Source: a bacterium | GTDB taxonomy: Bacteria; Pseudomonadota; Alphaproteobacteria; Rs-D84 | Assembly: GCA_014802705.1 (NCBI GenBank) | Contig: JAAVBR010000054.1 | Location: 1 to 5,773, forward strand | Direction of reading: 5' to 3' | Length of the DNA stretch: 5,773 bases | Shown: positions 1-4,945 of the stretch, piece by piece | Layout: each line of letters begins with the position of its first letter | Position numbering within the stretch: the stretch's first letter is position 1 | The notes under the pieces: model-generated | What the model was told of the DNA's origin: nothing | Databases searched by the model: none | Seen by the model: the letters and a program-made list of their open reading frames with translations, nothing else | Position numbers and translations under genes: made by a program

Positions 1-13
1 CTCAACGCCACGG

Positions 14-42
14 ATTATAACCGATTGCGCCGATTTTTGCAA
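14..42 (-). promoter_or_regulatory. Sigma-70-type promoter reading out of the window
   Basis: On the minus strand there is TTGCAA (42-37), a 17-nt spacer, then a perfect TATAAT (19-14). The first box matches TTGACA at 4 of 6 positions. Transcription would start near position 6-8 and leave the window at its left edge. It therefore serves an unseen gene or RNA downstream of the ftsK terminator, in the same direction as ftsK. Confidence 0.65.
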
Positions 43-68
43 TGATAAAAAAGGATGAATACATATTT

Positions 69-139
69 ACCTGGATCCCGCGATCGTCACCCACGCGAAC
101 AGGGTTCGTTTCTGTGGGTGGGGTCCCCGAGATCCAGGT
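69..139. repeat. 71-nt imperfect palindrome with nested hairpin
   Basis: The arms 69-94 and 114-139 match as inverted repeats at 20 of 26 positions, including ACCTGGATC at the outer end (9 bp) and CACCCAC at the inner end (7 bp). The 19-nt loop holds a further stem, CGAAC (96-100) with GTTCG (104-108). In DNA it could extrude a cruciform. In RNA it would form one long stem-loop on either strand. Confidence 0.75.
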
Positions 140-180
140 GATAAGAGCGTGAGCGTATGCGAACACGAAACCGACACCCC

Positions 181-212
181 GGCCCGTTGGGCCACCCCTC
201 TTGCCAGAGGGG
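181..212. repeat. Two adjacent short hairpins
   Basis: GGCCC-GTT-GGGCC (181-193) is followed after one base by CCCCTCT-TGCC-AGAGGGG (195-212). Both stems are perfect, at 5 and 7 bp. Neither has a T tract on either strand, so they are not simple terminators. Confidence 0.6.
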
Positions 213-234
213 AACTAGCCCCCCCCCTGTCGTC

Positions 235-254
235 ATCCCGTCGAAGGACGGGAT
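235..254. repeat. 20-nt perfect palindromic repeat unit (ATCCCG-N8-CGGGAT form)
   Basis: ATCCCGTC-GAAG-GACGGGAT is a perfect 8-bp stem with a 4-nt loop. Its layout, a six-base inverted repeat around eight bases, is like the dRS3 repeats of Neisseria (ATTCCC-N8-GGGAAT). Its context (GGATCCCG... GGGATGACG) resembles dispersed intergenic repeats common in proteobacteria. That it is repeated elsewhere in this genome is inference. Confidence 0.5.
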
Positions 255-318
255 CCATTGTGTTCCTGAGAATACAGATTCTGGGTGTTTTATAATTTAT
301 AACTTATCCCTTATAACT

Positions 319-352
319 AAAAAAATCCCGGGCGCATCCCGGGATTTTTTTT
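319..352 (-). terminator. Strong symmetric (bidirectional) terminator after ftsK
   Basis: ATCCCGGG (325-332), loop CGCAT (333-337) and CCCGGGAT (338-345) form a perfect 8-bp core. An A tract (319-324) on one side and a T tract (346-351) on the other lengthen the stem to 14 bp. On the minus strand the hairpin ends in T7. It starts at the last base of the ftsK TAA stop. Having A and T tracts on both sides, it can also stop plus-strand transcription. Confidence 0.9.
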
Positions 353-2618
353 ACAAAATATGCCGTTTGTTGTTGGCGTCGGGGGCGCTGACGATGCCCT
401 CTTCCTCCATCCGTTCCATCAATGTGGCCGCCTTGTTATAACCAATGCCCAAACGCCGCTGGATATAGGAAATCGTCGGTTTTTTATCCCGCAACACACA
501 TTCCTTGGCCTGGGCGTACAGGTCCGCATCCTTGTCCCCCTTGGACGGGGCCGCGCCCGGCATGCCCGGGATGGCGCCATCGTCAGCAAAGCCGTCGCCC
601 ATATCATCGGTCACACCGGTGGCGTATTCCGGTTCGCCCTGGGACCGCAGGAAATCCCCAATATTCTGCAATTCGGCATCCGACAAATATGCCCCGTGGA
701 TACGCACTGGGACGCGGCCCGCCTCGCTGAACAACATGTCGCCCATGGGCAATAATTGTTCCGCCCCCTTTTCCCCCAGGGTCGTCATCGAATCAATATT
801 ACTGCGCGCCTGGAACGACACACGCGTCGGGAAATTCGCCTTGATCACGCCGGTGATGGTGGTGGCATCCGGACGCTGGGTCGCCATGACCAAGTGAATC
901 CCCGCCGCACGCGCCTTTTGCGCAATACGCTGAACACAGGCCTCCACCTCTTTACGGGCCAGACTCATCAGGTCGGCCACCTCGTCAATAATAATGACGA
1001 TGTACGGCATTTCATTTAATTCGACGTTCTGTGTTTCAAACAGCAATTCGCCCGTTTCTTCGTCCGTGCCGACCGCCACCTGGCGCGTCAAGACTTCGCC
1101 GCTTTCGCGCTTTTGCACGACGATTTCGTTGTAACTTTCGATGTTGCGCGCATTGACCAGTTGCAGTTGCTTATAGCGTTCCTCCATCTCGCGCACGGCC
1201 CATTTCAAGGCGTTGACCGCCGCCTCAGGATCCAATTTCACAATTGGCGTGATCAAATGCGGAATATCATCCCAGAAACCAAAGTCCACCCCCTTGGGGT
1301 CAATGATCATCAGTTTGCATTTATCCGGCGTAAAGTGATACACGATGGACGTGATCAAGGATTGGATAAACACCGATTTCCCCGACCCCGTGCGCCCCGC
1401 AATCATCATGTGCGGCATCTTGGCCAAATCGTAATACATCGGTTTACCCCCGATGTTCACTCCCAGGGCCAAGGGCACCTTGTACTTCGATTCGGTGAAC
1501 AGGGGATCTTCGATAATCTCGCGATAATGGACGGTCTGGCGGTTCAGGTTCACCATTTCGACCCCCAGATACGTCGTCCCCGGAATATGCGCGATACGAA
1601 TGTTTTCCGTCGCCATGGCGCGCGTCATATCCTTGACCGTGTCGGTAATTTTGGCGATGCGCATACCGCTTTCGGGTTCAAATTCATACAACGTCACAAT
1701 CGGCCCGGGGCGAATTCCCACCACATGGCCATAGACGCCGAATTCTTCAAAGTGTGCCTCTAACGCCGACGCATTGCGCTTTAATTCCGGGGTAATGACG
1801 TTTTTACCAAAGTTTGACCGTTCCAGCAAGGCGGGATCCGGCAACATGTACGCCGGGGCGGCCACGGCACGGGCGCGGGATGCCTTGGCACGGGCGGCGC
1901 GACGACGCCGGGGGGCGGGCGCTTCTTCTTCGGCAGCATCTTCCTCTGCTGCGCCCTCTTCCTCTTCTTCTTCGTATTCGTATTCTTCTTCGGCGGTGTC
2001 CGTATCGTCCGCATCCACGGGCGCGCGCACCAAATGAAACGCCGACAGAATCCACCGCACCCCGCGCCGGATCAGGCCCCAGACCTGGGCCACATGCGTC
2101 CATTTAATATGTAACAAAATCGCGGCAATCATGAAAAACACGCCCAACAGCATCAGCCCCGGAATCGGCGTCCACCGCCCCAACAGGGCCGCCATATCAG
2201 ACGCCGCAATCGCCCCCAAAAATCCGCCCAATGACATCGCGGGCGCCATCATTCCCAACCCGGCCGCCCCGGCACAGATGGCGATAAACCCGCGCAGCAA
2301 ATTATATTCAGGCGCGTCACCCCGCCATCCCATGGCCATGGCCAACCCGGCACGGGCCAGACATAAAAACAAAAACAACGCCGGCACAAAACCAATCCAA
2401 TAACGCGCCAGTCCCACCGTCGCGCCCAACAACGATTGATGGCCAAACGTGGACGCCGCCGCCACGCCATCCAAATACGGGTCATGCACCGCCAACCCCA
2501 CAATCAGGGTCAGCCCCAGCCCCATCAACACCAATCCGGCCCCGCGGCCCACTAAACTTTTTAACGCGCCGGACATCCGTTCCGGCAATAATTTTGCTTT
2601 GCTTTTCATGGAACGCAT
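351..2618 (-). CDS. ftsK: FtsK/SpoIIIE-type DNA translocase
   Basis: A membrane-anchored, hexameric ATP-driven DNA pump. In this family it clears chromosome ends through the division septum and activates XerCD recombination at dif. It has 755 residues, compared with 1329 in E. coli. Four N-terminal helices (about 24-45, 72-97, 108-138, 152-171) form the FtsK_4TM anchor. A short linker follows: acidic 202-232 (15 Glu in 210-232), then basic 237-250. The alpha domain and RecA-like motor come next (about 262-655), with Walker A GRTGSGKS (408-415), Walker B VIIIDE (541-546) and MATQRP (578-583). A low-complexity spacer (664-695) leads to the gamma winged helix (698-755, including SYIQRRLGIGYNKAA), which reads polar KOPS sites. 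Several normally fixed motor positions differ: DPKGVDFGFW for DPKMLELSVY, and SNIDSMTTLGE for SKIDSRTILGE. An ATG at 2609 is an alternative start. The gene is monocistronic between two terminators. It could be the sole FtsK or a divergent paralogue. Confidence 0.95.
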   Translation of the reverse strand: MRSMKSKAKLLPERMSGALKSLVGRGAGLVLMGLGLTLIVGLAVHDPYLDGVAAASTFGHQSLLGATVGLARYWIGFVPALFLFLCLARAGLAMAMGWRGDAPEYNLLRGFIAICAGAAGLGMMAPAMSLGGFLGAIAASDMAALLGRWTPIPGLMLLGVFFMIAAILLHIKWTHVAQVWGLIRRGVRWILSAFHLVRAPVDADDTDTAEEEYEYEEEEEEGAAEEDAAEEEAPAPRRRRAARAKASRARAVAAPAYMLPDPALLERSNFGKNVITPELKRNASALEAHFEEFGVYGHVVGIRPGPIVTLYEFEPESGMRIAKITDTVKDMTRAMATENIRIAHIPGTTYLGVEMVNLNRQTVHYREIIEDPLFTESKYKVPLALGVNIGGKPMYYDLAKMPHMMIAGRTGSGKSVFIQSLITSIVYHFTPDKCKLMIIDPKGVDFGFWDDIPHLITPIVKLDPEAAVNALKWAVREMEERYKQLQLVNARNIESYNEIVVQKRESGEVLTRQVAVGTDEETGELLFETQNVELNEMPYIVIIIDEVADLMSLARKEVEACVQRIAQKARAAGIHLVMATQRPDATTITGVIKANFPTRVSFQARSNIDSMTTLGEKGAEQLLPMGDMLFSEAGRVPVRIHGAYLSDAELQNIGDFLRSQGEPEYATGVTDDMGDGFADDGAIPGMPGAAPSKGDKDADLYAQAKECVLRDKKPTISYIQRRLGIGYNKAATLMERMEEEGIVSAPDANNKRHIL

Positions 2619-2675
2619 TGTATCACATTTTGCCCCCCAAGAATAGACTTTTCATATATATAAAGGAGAGAAAGT
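2617..2675 (-). promoter_or_regulatory. Probable ftsK promoter region
   Basis: The preceding unit is terminated, so ftsK needs a promoter in this short gap. Two weak candidates are visible on the minus strand. The first is TGATACAAT, an extended -10 of the TGnTAtAAT type with its hexamer at 2622-2617, but with no convincing -35 box. It overlaps the first ATG and would put the RNA start near the second ATG at 2609. The second is ATGACT, then 16 nt, then TATGAA in the AT-rich stretch, with 4 of 6 matches in each box. A G6 run (2638-2633) is the only Shine-Dalgarno-like signal, and it lies 14 nt before the ATG at 2618. The choice between the two is open. Confidence 0.35.
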
Positions 2676-2678
2676 CAT

Positions 2679-2699
2679 AAAAAAACGCCCCATGGGGCG
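2679..2699 (-). terminator. Rho-independent terminator of the secF-S41-PAP2 unit
   Basis: CGCCCCATGGGGCG (2686-2699) is a perfect inverted repeat. On the minus strand it is followed by seven T (2685-2679). It begins four bases after the PAP2 stop codon, so it should end that transcript and separate it from ftsK. Confidence 0.85.
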
Positions 2700-2703
2700 C
2701 CCA

Positions 2704-3390
2704 TCAATGAATGTATTTTTTCAAAGTCGCCTTGACCAGATCGGCCATCACCATCCCGATAAAGGCCCCCAGCAACACATCCGACGGCCAATGCGCCCCG
2801 ACGCATACGCGCGACACGCCGATCACAACCCCCAACGTCCATGTCACCGGCCGCACCCGCGGCGCCAACAACCCCAACATCACCAGGCCCGCAAACGACG
2901 CCGTGGCATGCCCCGACGGCATGGAATGAAACGCCCAATCCAACCTAAACGGAAAGAAGCCGGTCAGATCTAAGGCCTCGAAAAAAATGGGGCGGGCGCG
3001 GCCCAGCACGATCTTCAAAACGCCGGTCAAGAGACTTGCCATAAAAACAGAGCAAAATGTAAAAAATGCGTAACTTGTCTTTGTTTTTTCGAAAAAATCA
3101 CGCATAATCGCAACAAAACTAAACTTATTTCTCTGATTTTTATATTGAATCTTTGTTTTCAGGGATTTTTTAATATAAAACACCATCATCACCAGGACCG
3201 TCGCCACCAACCAGACCTTGGTCGCAAAAACAGCGCCCAAGAAACGGAAAAAGCCGCAATCCCATCCCCGCAGCATCAGAAACAGGACCTGATCCCCACC
3301 GGCAATCCCCGCCCCCACCATGGCCAACACGAAAAGCGCGGCAATCGCCAAAGGACGCGTTTTGATTTTATGATCTGATGTCAAAAACAT
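2704..3390 (-). CDS. PAP2-family membrane lipid phosphatase
   Basis: A 228-residue integral membrane phosphatase of the PAP2 (type 2 phosphatidic acid phosphatase) superfamily. Members dephosphorylate lipid phosphates such as undecaprenyl pyrophosphate, phosphatidylglycerol phosphate or lipid A. All three signature motifs are intact: K126-x6-R133-P134, PSGH at 158-161, and S193-R194-x5-H200-x3-D204, where H200 is the expected nucleophile and H161 the expected acid. About six helices are visible (near 13-31, 51-73, 107-129, 160-176, 182-198, 204-222). The substrate cannot be told from sequence. The loop between helices 2 and 3 (about 74-104) is long and Lys-rich, and it is encoded by strikingly AT-rich DNA. 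The start ATG is preceded by AGGTTGGGA, a modest ribosome site. It is the last gene of the probable secF operon, 16 nt after the S41-like gene and directly followed by a terminator. Confidence 0.93.
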   Translation of the reverse strand: MFLTSDHKIKTRPLAIAALFVLAMVGAGIAGGDQVLFLMLRGWDCGFFRFLGAVFATKVWLVATVLVMMVFYIKKSLKTKIQYKNQRNKFSFVAIMRDFFEKTKTSYAFFTFCSVFMASLLTGVLKIVLGRARPIFFEALDLTGFFPFRLDWAFHSMPSGHATASFAGLVMLGLLAPRVRPVTWTLGVVIGVSRVCVGAHWPSDVLLGAFIGMVMADLVKATLKKYIH

Positions 3391-3406
3391 ATTCCCAACC
3401 TGTGAT

Positions 3407-4918
3407 TTATTCGTTTAACAATTTTTGATACAGACGCGGGTCTGTCAAAATCTTGACCGCCACCGCCGTGGACAGGACGTCTTCGTCCGCCCCACTGGCA
3501 ATCGACGGGCACCCGCGGCGAATATCATCGGCCCCATAATCATCGGATTTGTTAAAATCCTGGGCCCGGAAATTATTATTGATCACATTTAAAAAGAACG
3601 CATCACGTTGGGAATCGGTCCGGATATTTGATAAACACACCAACGGGAATATCCCCCGCCCTTCGATCGGGCGCCCCGTGCCGGTCTTGATGGATTTGTT
3701 CAGCAATTCCAACGCCCCGCCCCCCGTCAATTCAATTTGGGTGGCGACACGGGCCGTGCCGGCCGTCGGCGTTCCGACCAAAAGCCCCCGATGATTTTCA
3801 TAGATGGCGGCGGCCACAGCCTCGGCCGTGGAACGCGTCATATTGGACACCAACACCACCATCGGGGCCGCGGTTACCGCCGGTGCGCCGGGAATAACCT
3901 CTACCTCAGCCATGGCGGTTTCCACAACGCGCATGACCGGCACCGCCCCGACAAACAGCCCCGCCAATTTGGCCGCGGCCCGTTCATCATCCCCCGCCGC
4001 CGACCGCAGATCCAAAATAATCCCGTCCGTGTCCGTGTAACGGGCCAAGGCCTCGTTCACGATGGCGACGGCGTTATCTGAAATTTTATGCACAACGATT
4101 TCCAAAATATTGGGACTGTCCGCATCCCCGGCGCGCCGATACATCACATCCGCGTCGGTCAACACGACACTGGCCCGACGCAGGGCCGCCGTCCGCGTGC
4201 CCGACGGGGTCAGCAACGTTACCTTGATCGTGCCGGCATCAAAACCACTTAACGCCGCGGCCAAATCGGCATCCGTCAGATCACGCACCGCAGCGCCATT
4301 GATTTGCGAAATCAGATCCCCGGCCACCATCCCGGCCACATCGGCGGGCGAATCCTTGAACACGCCCGTCACCCGATAATTGCCCCGCGCGTCACGCGCG
4401 CCCTGGATGCCGACACTGGTCAACATGCGGGGATCTTCGGCCCGCTGGGCGGCCAAAGAATAAATATAGCGGCCGTTTTCATCGATGCCACGCAACAAAG
4501 CCTCGGTCGCCATGCGATACAAACCGCTTTCCGTCATTTGCCGAATTCCCGGATCGTATTGCCGCATCTTGAGCAGCAGCGCCGTCGTAATTTGCCCGTA
4601 TTCGTCCCAGTCACGGGCCGCCGGCCGCGGGAAATTCGCCACAATCGCATCATCCCAGACCAAGACCACGCGTTGATCGGTGGCGGCAATGTGTGCCTTG
4701 TCATGCATGTTTTCCAGGCTTTCAATCGCCACATCCAGACTTTTCCCGGCCCAACGCGCGGCGTCCAATTTCTGATAAATTTCGGCAAAGGTTTGGGACA
4801 TGTCAAAGACATGCAGGCCGTCTTGGACCGGTTCATCCACATTGAACAAATCGACCGCGCGCGCCATCCCCGGCATCAACAGCGTCCATCCCAACAGGCA
4901 CCATGATAAAATCTTCAT
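3407..4918 (-). CDS. Secreted S41 / C-terminal processing protease-like protein, catalytic lysine replaced
   Basis: A 503-residue exported protein. Residues 1-21 form a signal peptide (hydrophobic core about 3-16, AxA site ARA|VD), so it should be periplasmic. Family features in order: an N-terminal helical part ending at LLRGIDENGRYI (141-152, the LDPHS-type segment of C-terminal processing proteases); a PDZ domain (about 165-250, with DSPADVAGMVAGD at 189-201); and the S41 core with ILDLRSAAG (301-309), a serine-loop segment LVSNMTRSTAEA (356-367), LLVGTPTAGTAR (379-390) and GRPIEGRGIFP (415-425). Aligned with E. coli Prc, Ser363 is the nucleophile, but the general-base Lys 25 residues later is Thr388 (codon ACG). 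The usual NPGG is AAGD. It may therefore be an inactive peptide-binding S41 homologue, or use another base. Cys427 and Cys470 could form a disulfide. The start ATG has GGGGGG six bases upstream. The gene lies 27 nt after secF and 16 nt before the PAP2 gene. Confidence 0.85.
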   Translation of the reverse strand: MKILSWCLLGWTLLMPGMARAVDLFNVDEPVQDGLHVFDMSQTFAEIYQKLDAARWAGKSLDVAIESLENMHDKAHIAATDQRVVLVWDDAIVANFPRPAARDWDEYGQITTALLLKMRQYDPGIRQMTESGLYRMATEALLRGIDENGRYIYSLAAQRAEDPRMLTSVGIQGARDARGNYRVTGVFKDSPADVAGMVAGDLISQINGAAVRDLTDADLAAALSGFDAGTIKVTLLTPSGTRTAALRRASVVLTDADVMYRRAGDADSPNILEIVVHKISDNAVAIVNEALARYTDTDGIILDLRSAAGDDERAAAKLAGLFVGAVPVMRVVETAMAEVEVIPGAPAVTAAPMVVLVSNMTRSTAEAVAAAIYENHRGLLVGTPTAGTARVATQIELTGGGALELLNKSIKTGTGRPIEGRGIFPLVCLSNIRTDSQRDAFFLNVINNNFRAQDFNKSDDYGADDIRRGCPSIASGADEDVLSTAVAVKILTDPRLYQKLLNE

Positions 4919-4930
4919 CCCAATCCCCCC
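4919..4930 (-). promoter_or_regulatory. Ribosome binding site of the S41-like gene
   Basis: On the minus strand a run of six G at 4930-4925 lies six bases before the ATG at 4918. It is a G-rich Shine-Dalgarno-like sequence at proper spacing. It supports this ATG, as does the signal peptide that begins right at it. Confidence 0.5.
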
Positions 4931-4945
4931 GGATCACGCGACAGC

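Larger units (their letters stand above)
72..257. repeat. Putative MITE-like palindromic element
   Basis: The island is bounded by TGGATCCCG (72-80) and its exact reverse complement CGGGATCCA (249-257), with at least four internal stem-loops. Composition changes sharply at both edges. It has no coding capacity and no visible target-site duplication. The reading as one mobile element is inference. It could also be several dispersed intergenic palindromes side by side, or a structured RNA. Confidence 0.4.
43..318. other. Intergenic region without a credible gene
   Basis: No frame here looks like a protein. The longest minus-strand frame (258-67) simply translates the palindromic repeats, and the plus-strand frame from 157 runs antisense into ftsK. 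The stretch consists of AT-rich flanks (41-70 about 20% GC, 261-320 about 30% GC by hand count) around a GC-rich, hairpin-dense island (71-260, about 64% GC). The hairpins are listed separately. Confidence 0.7.

Noticed and set aside
67..258. Minus-strand 63-residue ORF starting MDPVLRRDDD
   Set aside because: It is a translation of the palindromic repeats (the ATG is part of the repeat), has no ribosome site, and reads like repeat-derived false proteins.
286..305. TATAAT and TATAAA boxes in the AT-rich stretch next to the ftsK terminator
   Set aside because: No -35 box lies at suitable spacing on either strand, and on the plus strand the strong terminator follows at once.
1..318. tRNA, riboswitch or CRISPR array
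   Set aside because: I found no cloverleaf with a plausible anticodon arm, no regularly spaced direct repeats and no known aptamer core on either strand.
157..441. Plus-strand 94-residue ORF
   Set aside because: It crosses the repeat island and the terminator hairpin and then runs antisense into ftsK, with no recognisable domain.
1113..1763. Long plus-strand ORF of 216 residues opposite ftsK
   Set aside because: It is a shadow of the FtsK motor domain: rich in His, Arg and Asp, with no family resemblance. The opposite frame is a fully conserved FtsK.
2663..2694. Plus-strand AAAGGAGAG with a downstream ATG
   Set aside because: It looks like a good ribosome site, but the nearest ATG (2692) is more than 20 nt away and lies inside the terminator hairpin. 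The frame after it is antisense to PAP2.
3066..3105. ATGCGT and ACGCAT inverted repeat around the TTTTTTCGAAAAAA palindrome
   Set aside because: The two palindromes do not share a centre, so they do not make one stem. I kept only the inner palindrome as part of the AT-rich patch.
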